This document shows positions 1 through 7,400 of a stretch of DNA of 9,020 nucleotides, one piece after another. A program made the translations under genes and the position numbers. This stretch comes from Thermoplasmata archaeon (GTDB lineage: Archaea; Thermoplasmatota; Thermoplasmata; Thermoplasmatales; Thermoplasmataceae). The stretch covers positions 1 through 9,020 of the forward strand of contig JAKAUD010000107.1 of assembly GCA_021827885.1 (NCBI GenBank), read 5' to 3'. Position 1 is the first letter of the stretch. Each line of letters begins with the position of its first letter. The notes beneath the pieces are model-generated. The model did no database searches, was not told the DNA's origin, and worked only from the letters and a program-made list of their open reading frames with translations.

Positions 1-1219
1 GAACGTTTTTAGAGCCGTTCTCAGGAATGCTTGAATTCATGGAGGCTTTGCGAACAAGCTCATGCGCCTCACTTCGTGGCACGCCTTTTGAGGTCAGTGC
101 ATATACGACTGATTCTGACATCGACATTGGATCGCTTAGAATATTTTGCATCATTCTCTTCCTGTCTATCCAGAGATTTTCCAGGACTTCTGACATCTTT
201 ACTGCGATGTAATCAGAAAGGATGCATGAGTACGGAATGGTGAACCTTTCGAGGGCACTGTTTGTAAGATCTCTCTCATGCCATAATATGGAGCCCTCAA
301 TTTCAGGAGTCAGGAAACCCCTGATAAGCCTGGCCAGGCTGCAAACATTCTCTGATGTAATCGGGTTCATTTTTGATGGCATTGCGCTTGAGCCCACCTG
401 GCTCTTTTTGTCGAAACCCTCTCCAAGTTCTGCGATTTCAGGTCGCTGAAGGTTCCTGATCTCTGTAGCAAGCCTTTCAGTGGTTGCACTGATATTTACA
501 AGCAGGGAAAGAAATTCAATGTACCTATCACGGCCTATTACCTGAGTGGAGTTCTCTTCTACTTTAAGCCCAAGGATATTCAGGGACTGCTCCTCAATAT
601 CAAGTGCCCTCGGTCCTAGTCCTGCCCCTGTGCCTACCGGCCCGCGTATCTTGCCTACCAAGATTCGAGGGTAAATCTGCAAAAGCCTTTCTGCATGCCT
701 GTTCATCTCTCCCAGGAAAACAGCCATCTTTAGACCAAGTGTAACTGGGCTCGCATGCTGACCATGTGTTCTACCCATCATCACTGACAGGGCATGATCC
801 TTGACAATTTTTGAAAGAGAAAGTAATAGACGATTGATGCTTTCCGCATAGAGAAGGAGAAACGCCTTCAGTTGCAGTGCGGTAGCAGTGTCATTTACAT
901 CATTGGAAGTCATTCCTGAATGAAGGTATTCACCAAGGCTCTTGCTGTGACGATCCACAACATTTATGATCGCCATTACGTCGTGCCTTGTCTTCATCTC
1001 CTCCTTGTTGATCTCTTCGATCATAGATGCAGAAGATGCAATCAATTGTTTGAGGTTGTCAGGAATATTCTTCGGCACCAAGTCGAACTCAGCCCTTGCT
1101 TCCAAGACTGCATGTTCAACCAGGAGCATCATCTTAAGCCTGTTTTCCTGTGAAAAAATTGATTTAACTTCCGTCCGTCCATATCTGTAATCAATGGGCG
1201 ATATTTCCACAGCTACCAT
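1..1219 (-). CDS. purB: Adenylosuccinate lyase, C-terminus cut by window edge
   Basis: This enzyme removes fumarate from SAICAR and from adenylosuccinate, two steps of purine synthesis in the cytoplasm. Reading the minus strand from the ATG at 1219 gives 406 uninterrupted residues; the family is usually about 430-470 long, so roughly the last 40-50 lie off the left edge. The N-terminus has the typical SPIDYRYG (7-14). The conserved blocks appear in order: RHDV (78-81), HSGMTSNDVNDTA (100-112), GRTHGQHA (149-156, with His152 in the place of the catalytic acid) and the lyase signature GSSAMPSKMNP (276-286, with Ser278 in the place of the catalytic base). The signature fits the fumarase/ASL superfamily pattern GSxxMxxKxN, although bacterial enzymes more often read HKRNP. 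An in-frame stop (TAA) lies five codons upstream of the ATG. The GTG at 1210 (Val4) is an alternative start, because a TATA-like element lies about 26 nt upstream of it. No Shine-Dalgarno is seen. The gene is divergent from the surface-protein operon. Confidence 0.96.
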   Translation of the reverse strand, partial: MVAVEISPIDYRYGRTEVKSIFSQENRLKMMLLVEHAVLEARAEFDLVPKNIPDNLKQLIASSASMIEEINKEEMKTRHDVMAIINVVDRHSKSLGEYLHSGMTSNDVNDTATALQLKAFLLLYAESINRLLLSLSKIVKDHALSVMMGRTHGQHASPVTLGLKMAVFLGEMNRHAERLLQIYPRILVGKIRGPVGTGAGLGPRALDIEEQSLNILGLKVEENSTQVIGRDRYIEFLSLLVNISATTERLATEIRNLQRPEIAELGEGFDKKSQVGSSAMPSKMNPITSENVCSLARLIRGFLTPEIEGSILWHERDLTNSALERFTIPYSCILSDYIAVKMSEVLENLWIDRKRMMQNILSDPMSMSESVVYALTSKGVPRSEAHELVRKASMNSSIPENGSKNV

Positions 1220-1230
1220 GAAGACTTTGC

Positions 1231-1241
1231 TATATTATTAT
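1231..1241 (-). promoter_or_regulatory. Probable TATA box of purB
   Basis: On the minus strand this reads ATAATAATATA, an archaeal TATA-like element. Its centre is about 17 nt from the ATG at 1219 and about 26 nt from the in-frame GTG at 1210. The second distance matches a leaderless archaeal transcript, so either transcription starts inside the assumed coding start and GTG is the true start, or another promoter is used. A second AT-rich tract near 1296-1310 could give a leader of some 55-60 nt. Confidence 0.4.
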
Positions 1242-1346
1242 GTTTAGGTACTGAACTCGATCCCCAAAGAGATGTGCTAATTGTGTAATGCTGCAAACTT
1301 TATTTTTAACACGAAATTTGGAACCTGCAGATTTAAAAGAGACCCA

Positions 1347-1360
1347 TTATATTTAAATTA
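1347..1360 (+). promoter_or_regulatory. TATA box of the surface-protein operon
   Basis: The tract TTATATTTAAATTA, with core TTTAAATT at 1352-1359, is centred about 26 nt upstream of the GTG at 1381. That is the usual distance from archaeal TATA box to transcription start, so the mRNA probably begins at or next to the start codon. A purine-rich stretch (AAAAGAGA, 1335-1342) just upstream could serve as the BRE. Confidence 0.6.
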
Positions 1361-1380
1361 CGGTATTCTATACTCATAAA

Positions 1381-4300
1381 GTGAAAGTGGCTGCAACTCG
1401 AGAGGGAAAGGATAAAGCGGTTGGAGTAGTTATAGGGGCTCTCCTACTGACTGTAATATTGTTCGCTGCTCTATCAGCCTACATTCTATATTACGTTCCT
1501 TCCACAGCATATGCAAATGAGACATCTTCCCTCGTTTCCGAGCAGAACGGCTTCCTTTCTCTATCACAGAAAGTCACGTCTCCTCCATATCCAGGAAGCA
1601 TAATCACTGGCAACATACCTCTTGGTTATGGTGGTGTACCTCCATTTTCGGCACCCACACAAGGAACCTTGAGTTATAGTAACAATAGCTCAGTTTTTCA
1701 AGCATATCTAAATTATACCTACGCAATCAATCTCGTCAATTCTACTCTTTCTTCAATCCTACAACCAAATCAGGTCGCTATACTGCCTATCACTATAACA
1801 TCCGCTGTCCAGCAACCTACGATGTTTGATGAAAGACTCGTTATAGATAGTGGAGCATACAAAGGAATAGAGTCTGGAAACCTCAGTAATATTTTCTTTA
1901 CTTATACCAATGGGACAGTTGTTCCTTCTTGGCTGGAGAATAATAACACTAACAGTTCAACATCAACCACATACTGGCTTAAGCTTGATCCGCTTGCTGC
2001 AAATTCGCCTGTTGTAGTAGACATGGTTTTTCTTCCTATTTCGATTAACATTATGAATCCGTACCAGACTGGGGAAGCTTCCCAACTTTCCCCGATCTTT
2101 GGTCAGTATAATGATATGAATTCAGTATTCGGAAGTGGTCTCGAATATCAGATTTACTTTTACAAGCCGGGTAATAAGCAGCCACAGACTATAGACAGTC
2201 AAGGATACCAATCGAACTTATATCAAGCTTCATTACAGGATGGAACAATCATAGACATTCCATATACTGTTAATTTTTATAAAACTGCTAATGCATATTT
2301 CAAATCAACGACAAATCCCTTTTACACAGCTTTCATTGGAGATACTCAATCAGTCAACGGCAATACGGAAAGTAACGTGATAATGAATTATCAGGAAGGA
2401 TATTCTGGTGGGATTCCTTATCCTGATCCCCCCGTATCAAATACTGCTAATTCTTGGCTGATTAAAATGATAGGCTTCGCCCAAGTAAATTATTCTTCAA
2501 CAATTAATGGTGCAACCGATGATGGAATGAGTATGGGATATTCAACAAGCTCTTCAGCATCCTCGGTCGGTGCAAGCTGGTTGAATACCTCAGATTATTT
2601 TAATCTATTCAATCAATATCAACCACAAGGTTGCACTATTTACAGTGGTATTATTCCTCAACCCGGTACTTACTCGTATAATATGAATTACTTTGAGTAC
2701 GGTGGAGGCGCCTATACTGCAGTATGGTCAAATACAACCATTTCTTATTATCATCCTATTTTTCCAGCGGGGACAACCTATCCTTCGATAACATTTGGTA
2801 AGTTAGGAATTGAGAATTTAACCAGTGTACCAATAACTCTAACAAATAATCAGCACTTATCCGAGCCTACTGTTTACCAACAGAGATTAGTTATAAGCAA
2901 CGCACAGTATCAAGCGAAGGAGGCCGCAAATCTCCAAAATATTATATTTACGTATACAAACGGAACAATTATTCCTTCTTGGCTTGAAACAGGTAATTCT
3001 AACACATCTACCCAGACTGAGTATTGGCTATCAATGGCAGGAATGCCCGCTGATTCCAGCGTTACTATTAACATGTTGATTTTACCAAAGCAACTTAACA
3101 TGTTCAATAATTTCAGGACCGGGGAATCGCCCCAATACTCCGCCGGAGTTTATGATGATGGATCTTTTGTTTTCCCATTTTATGATTCTGGGAATTCCGT
3201 GTCGCAGTTTTCAACTGTGAATGCTGGAGGTCTGATGACAAGTTTGCAGAACGGACCGTTTGGGTCTTCTGTTTCAGTTATTTCACTTTCTGGTCCTACA
3301 ACTAGTTCAGGTTCCAGTGAATCTGTAGCATGGATAGACAGTAATTTAAGCGGAAATCTAATTCTTCAGTCCTGGGTGTATTTGGATGGCAATGAAAATG
3401 CAATGATGGCGGCAAGGGGTTCTTCTAGTACGTCAAATGTAAATTATATTTTGGGAGACGGATGGGCGGGTCAGCAGGCACAAATCAGTTATGAGCAGGG
3501 TAATTCGAATACATATATTTCCGGGTCTGGAAGCAGGGGCACATCCTGGTGTTTTGTTACAAGTGAGTTGAATGGGAGCAATCTTTCTGTGGTCGTCTCA
3601 AAAGGTCCACTTGGAGTGGGGAGCATAATTCTGGCTCAGACTTCTTCTACTAGCACCACTATACCCGCTTCAAATAGTCAATATGCAGGGATAGCTGTCT
3701 GGTCTGGCTCTAAAAGCCCAGCGTATTTCTACCTTCTTAGGGCAATAACGCTTCCTGCAAATGGTATCATGCCTACTGTAAGCACTGCTCAGAAAGTTTC
3801 TAATGCAACCAATTTGAATGAAATTGTAGTGCATTCCAGTTTGCTAGTCTATGGTAATTTTAATTCAAAGATCGGGTCCTCCATACATGGAACGAGCCTA
3901 TACCTTGCAGACGGATCTGTTGTTTTAAAAACTGGAACGCAGAAACTGATTGGCAATATTGTACCGATTAATGTTTCGCGTACTTCTTTTGGAATAAATC
4001 TTTCAGTATCTGCTGTAAGTATAGCTGGCTCTAATATATCGACATCTGTAGACGGGTCGTCACTAATCAGGCTTTCTAATATAAATTCAACAACATTCTC
4101 ATACTATAGAGGCGAGGAGTTGAGTTTGCTTTATCATGATTCTATCCCTTATACTGCGGAAGTGGGAAGCATAAACCTAACCAGCTTTTCTTATGTAGTA
4201 ACAGGTATTCTGGCACCTGCATTCAATAGTACTATGTACTCAATATATGGCAATGGCCAGACGGTTTCAGGAAGTGGGCAGTGGTACATAGGATCTGGTG

Positions 4301-4413
4301 CTTTCTTGGTTACCTCGAACCAGAACATCTTTTCGATTGCCTTATCTACTTCCTTTACTTTGCTAAGTTCAATAAATACAAATTATGCAGCTTACACTCT
4401 GCTGGATGTTTAG
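1381..4413 (+). CDS. P1: pilin-anchored surface protein, DUF2341/PA14-like/LamG-like
   Basis: A secreted protein of 1010 residues, probably held in the membrane by an archaeal type IV pilin-type N-terminus: polar leader 1-13 (ending GKDKAV), then a hydrophobic helix at about 14-39. Residues 60-128 form a segment shared with P2 and P3. The passenger holds a DUF2341-like repeat (about 131-260); a PA14/GLEYA-like region (about 255-460, with a TDDG motif near 379-382 and a GTYSYNMNYFEYGGGAY strand pair at 429-445); a second DUF2341-like repeat (about 481-600, with YDDGSFVFPFYD); and a LamG/concanavalin-like domain (about 615-800, with ILQSWVYL). Residues about 815-1010 are a C-terminal module shared with P2. 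These folds commonly bind glycans, so an adhesive or carbohydrate-binding role is inferred. I count about 30 Lys+Arg in total; N-x-S/T sequons are frequent. An in-frame stop at 1354-1356, no upstream ATG and the TATA position favour the GTG start. Unlike P2 and P3, Val16 replaces the pilin Glu. Confidence 0.9.
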   Translation: MKVAATREGKDKAVGVVIGALLLTVILFAALSAYILYYVPSTAYANETSSLVSEQNGFLSLSQKVTSPPYPGSIITGNIPLGYGGVPPFSAPTQGTLSYSNNSSVFQAYLNYTYAINLVNSTLSSILQPNQVAILPITITSAVQQPTMFDERLVIDSGAYKGIESGNLSNIFFTYTNGTVVPSWLENNNTNSSTSTTYWLKLDPLAANSPVVVDMVFLPISINIMNPYQTGEASQLSPIFGQYNDMNSVFGSGLEYQIYFYKPGNKQPQTIDSQGYQSNLYQASLQDGTIIDIPYTVNFYKTANAYFKSTTNPFYTAFIGDTQSVNGNTESNVIMNYQEGYSGGIPYPDPPVSNTANSWLIKMIGFAQVNYSSTINGATDDGMSMGYSTSSSASSVGASWLNTSDYFNLFNQYQPQGCTIYSGIIPQPGTYSYNMNYFEYGGGAYTAVWSNTTISYYHPIFPAGTTYPSITFGKLGIENLTSVPITLTNNQHLSEPTVYQQRLVISNAQYQAKEAANLQNIIFTYTNGTIIPSWLETGNSNTSTQTEYWLSMAGMPADSSVTINMLILPKQLNMFNNFRTGESPQYSAGVYDDGSFVFPFYDSGNSVSQFSTVNAGGLMTSLQNGPFGSSVSVISLSGPTTSSGSSESVAWIDSNLSGNLILQSWVYLDGNENAMMAARGSSSTSNVNYILGDGWAGQQAQISYEQGNSNTYISGSGSRGTSWCFVTSELNGSNLSVVVSKGPLGVGSIILAQTSSTSTTIPASNSQYAGIAVWSGSKSPAYFYLLRAITLPANGIMPTVSTAQKVSNATNLNEIVVHSSLLVYGNFNSKIGSSIHGTSLYLADGSVVLKTGTQKLIGNIVPINVSRTSFGINLSVSAVSIAGSNISTSVDGSSLIRLSNINSTTFSYYRGEELSLLYHDSIPYTAEVGSINLTSFSYVVTGILAPAFNSTMYSIYGNGQTVSGSGQWYIGSGAFLVTSNQNIFSIALSTSFTLLSSINTNYAAYTLLDV
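1771..2160 (+). repeat. P1 DUF2341-like repeat, copy A
   Basis: Residues about 131-260 of P1. Key elements are the start of a beta domain (VAILPITIT), DERLVI, NIFFTYTNGTVVPSWLE (170-186), a YWLKL strand and TGEASQ. It aligns with copy B at an offset of exactly 350 residues at the PSWLE motif. At DNA level TTCCTTCTTGGCT is identical at 1922 and 2972. Similarity is otherwise mainly at protein level, so the duplication is old. Confidence 0.8.
2143..2760 (+). other. PA14/GLEYA-like region inside P1
   Basis: Residues about 255-460 of P1, inserted between the two DUF2341-like copies. A GLEYQIYFY opening, an NGATDDGMSMGY stretch (376-387), a Trp in ASWLN and a late GTYSYNMNYFEYGGGAYTAVW strand pair recall the PA14/GLEYA fold: a D-D-G loop, then a 'G-x-Y-x-x-x-x-x-Y-x-E-x-G-G-x-A' hairpin. 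Such domains bind glycans in adhesins and hydrolases. The assignment rests on motif shape only. Confidence 0.5.
2821..3180 (+). repeat. P1 DUF2341-like repeat, copy B
   Basis: Residues about 481-600 of P1. Key elements are SVPITLTNN, QQRLVIS, NIIFTYTNGTIIPSWLE (520-536), YWLSM, RTGES and YDDGSFVFPFYD (591-602). The last motif resembles the YDNG..VF.FYD stretch that often joins DUF2341 to a LamG domain in archaeal surface proteins, and a LamG-like domain does follow here. Confidence 0.8.
3223..3780 (+). other. LamG/concanavalin-like domain of P1
   Basis: Residues about 615-800 of P1. The pattern SGNLILQSWVYLDG (657-670), then MMAARGSS, YILGDGWAG, a SWCFVTSELNGSNLSVVVS strand pair (722-740) and a late YFYLLRAITLP strand (782-792) matches the order of strands in LamG-type jelly rolls. 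The fold is common in secreted carbohydrate-binding proteins. No calcium-site residues could be assigned with confidence. Confidence 0.6.
3823..4410 (+). other. Shared C-terminal module, P1 copy
   Basis: Residues about 815-1010 of P1. It lines up with the last ~205 residues of P2: GNFN..(G)SI at the start, a YRGEELSLL versus FSKGSQFYI strand, an INLTSFSY versus FFNLTLNTPY block, a GQWYIG versus SSWNFAG turn, and a terminal ISI/FSIAL strand running to LLDV versus LLEV. I do not recognise it as a named family. It is beta-rich and Ser-rich with no obvious second membrane helix. Confidence 0.6.
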
Positions 4414-4417
4414 GTGA
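4412..4417 (+). promoter_or_regulatory. Shine-Dalgarno site of P2
   Basis: AGGTGA complements the TCACCT of the archaeal 16S 3' end and overlaps the TAG stop of P1, three bases before the ATG at 4421. It supports that start and translation of P2 from a shared mRNA. Confidence 0.75.
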
Positions 4418-4420
4418 AAA

Positions 4421-7400
4421 ATGAAGTCTGTAGGTGGAAAGGGAGATAGTGCAGTTTCTGAGGTCATTGGTACAGTATTGGTCTTCGCAATTTTTATTTC
4501 AATATTCACGACGGTATCTGCATATTACATTCCTGCTACTCAGAGTGCCTCTGAGACAAATTATCAGCAGGCGACCATCAGTTCACTCTCTGATCTAGCT
4601 GCCTCGATAACAAGCCCATCTTTATCAACTGGTTCTATCATAAACCAGAATGTGCCTCTGGGGATACAGGGTGGCATACTTTCCCCCGCAAGAACTACTT
4701 CACTGACATATTCTACTACAGGAATAAGTGGCTCCATCAATTATGGAGTGGGCCTTTCCTTTGCTTACACATCAAATCACCCAACTTCGGCTATCCTTAA
4801 CAAGCTGCTTCAGACATTTCCCACTGAAACGCTTGTGTCCCCCAGCGCAGTGGCATACGATCCCCTTAACTCGCACATATTCGTATCAGGCTATGGCTCC
4901 AACGTCATCGCTACAATAGATCTTACTCACAATACTGTGCTATCTTACACCTATGGTGGATATGGGCCAAAATTCATGGATCTTAATTTAGGAAGTAATA
5001 GTCTCTATGTTGCAGATCAGAAGGCACTGAACGCAACAAAATTCTCATATATTACCATAAATGAATATTCTGCTTCATCTTTAAGCCTTACAAATTCGGT
5101 ACAGATTCCATTTACGTCTAAATTGAGTGCCGACGTAACTGCATTTACAGTAGATACATCAAACGGAAATGCATATATCGCATTTCATACCATGTCTGGC
5201 ACATCAGTCGTCGGTTCATATATACAGGAGTATTCTGGAGGATCCCTTGAGCTTCTGGAGAATATCTCGTTATCAACTTCTATCACGATCACGGATCTTT
5301 GTGCCTATAATTCAGGGTCTGAGAATGCCTTGATAGCCACATTCAGTTCTCCTTCAAATCGAAATGTTGACAATCCTGAATTCATGGTCTTCAGTCCTTC
5401 TACGCTTTCATACACGACAGACACAATTAACTTCTCCGGCTTTTATTCAAGTTCTGCATTAACAATATTAACGGGTAAGCCAGAGGTTACATTAACATCC
5501 GCTTTCGCCCTACCATCAAGTAACTTGCTCTTATTTGCTTTTAATATAACAAATCAGACAGGGTCAACCTTACTTTCAAGTCTTCTTGCATATCCGGGAC
5601 CAGGTGTTGCAGGGATAGCTGGCAATTCGCTTTCATCCAGCAATAACATTGTTGCTGCTACCCAGTTTTACTCAACTGTCGGATACATTCTTAATCCACA
5701 GTATATTGCTTATGATACGTTTTCTAAAACTTTTGCTACCACCGCAGGAGCCTTCAGTAAATCAGGGGGTGCACAAAGTGCCCTGCTTTACAATTTTACA
5801 GAAAGCAGCTTGACCAATCAGGTTGAAACTTCAAACACTTATACGGGCGATGCTGGCCAGATTGCCTTTGCTCAGTCAACCAGCGGACAATCATATTATC
5901 TGACGACCAGTAACCTTTCTGACACAATTACAAGGTTTTCCGTGACATCTTCCGGTACCATAAGTTCTTACAATACAATCCTGACAAACTTTTTCAATGG
6001 GCCGTTTGCTTCTCTTTATGATTCATTCAACAACTACCTCTATGTCACAGATTACTCGTCCGGCTATGTTTCAGTGATCGATCCTGATACATGTGCACTC
6101 ATAGGTGCTATCAGCTTGGGCGACGGTACTTTCCCAACCAATTTGACTTATGACCCATTCAATGGGACAGTTTATGTAACGGAGTCACAGGCTTCGGCGA
6201 TCGCCGTGATTAGCGGGACTAAGCTGATTTCAACCATTTCAGTAAGTGGATCCCCGGTGGATATTGCTTTTGATCCTCATGATAACTCAGCATATGGATC
6301 AATACAGACTGCATCTGGAGCCCGGTTTGTTAATATATCAAAGACGGGTCTTACCTACAGTGCTTCGACATACATTGGAAACGCGGGTTCTGTAGCTTTT
6401 GACTCATATAATGTTTCGAATAGTACGTATGGACTTGTAGCAGCCAGTTCAGGATCGTATTACATCTATGATCTATCCTCTGGTTACATAGGGCAATCTC
6501 TCTCCGGACCATCAACGTCTTACAAATTGAACATAATCTTCAACACGTACACTGGGACGATGTATGCAACATCTGACCAGCCTGCAGGTAAGGTATATAT
6601 TTACACCGAATCAGCCTCAGGATCTTTCAATCCATCTTCCACCAAATATCTTTTAGCAGGATCTTACTCATATACCTCTGTTTTCGATGCAGCGAACAAC
6701 CTCCTATACATCGATAATTCAGGCTCCAGCAATATTACTATTTATGATACTGTAACCGACAGCTACTTTTCTACAATTTGGATTGGTTCTACTCCCCTTG
6801 CATCTGCATTTGACCAGGAAAACGGGTATATTTTCATCCCAGACTTCGGATTCAATAAACTTTCAGTCATAGACGGTGGCTTCACTATCTACAATGGAAA
6901 AGTCGGGATACTGGACAAGGGTAACTTCAATTTTGGAGGTTCTATCTCAACTTATGGATCTACCAGGTTTATCACTCCTAAAAGCTATATACTGGAAGAT
7001 GGAGCACTATTCCAGAACTCATCTTCTGGAAGCAGCAGGCTCCTTTCACCGATTCCTTTTGCAGTGCTAAACCAGAGCGGTTCTCTATACTTCTCGGACG
7101 TGTCATCTTCTTTTACCCTAGGGGCAGGACAGACTAACGAAAGTGCAAGTTCCTATTCTTCGACCAGCCTTAAATTACAGGTGGTAAGTGAGCAGAATTA
7201 TACGTTCTCAAAAGGAAGCCAGTTTTACATAACCGATGTATATGGTAACAGGTATGCTGCTGTTGCCACCGCTGTTTTCATGGAGTTCTTTAATTTAACT
7301 CTCAATACGCCATATGCGTCGCTTATCAATAGTTATTTTTATGCACATTATTCAGGAAATAGCGGCCAGGCTCCAAGCAGTTGGAATTTCGCGGGTATCC

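Larger units (their letters stand above)
1220..1380. other. Divergent intergenic promoter region
   Basis: This 161-bp gap separates purB (leftward) from the surface-protein operon (rightward). It is AT-rich and carries a TATA-like element for each direction, listed separately. A T-rich tract near 1298-1309 and a CTGCAG palindrome at 1326-1331 are also present, with no clear role. I see no RNA gene, no terminator hairpin and no credible small gene. Confidence 0.7.

Noticed and set aside
27..449. Three short plus-strand open frames (27-212, 31-243, 222-449)
   Set aside because: They lie antisense to the conserved purB reading frame, overlap each other, and show no recognisable protein features.
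920..1190. Two plus-strand open frames antisense to the purB N-terminus
   Set aside because: The purB frame here carries conserved catalytic-site motifs; the antisense frames have no ribosome site or plausible family.
1220..1380. Small RNA or riboswitch in the divergent gap
   Set aside because: The gap is short and AT-rich, is accounted for by two promoters, and shows no convincing stem-loop; P1 appears leaderless, leaving no room for a riboswitch.
1922..2984. The identical 13-bp words at 1922 and 2972 as mobile-element or recombination repeats
   Set aside because: They encode the same conserved PSWL motif of a protein-level duplication; no inverted ends or target duplications are seen.
2910..3107. 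Minus-strand open frame of 65 codons inside P1
   Set aside because: It is antisense to the second DUF2341-like repeat, whose plus-strand frame is well supported by its match to copy A.
4728..4919. Plus-strand open frame in another phase inside P2
   Set aside because: It overlaps the shared N-terminal segment and first propeller blade of P2 and has no start signal or family resemblance.
6876..7070. Plus-strand open frame in another phase inside P2
   Set aside because: It overlaps the C-terminal module of P2; no ribosome site and no recognisable features.
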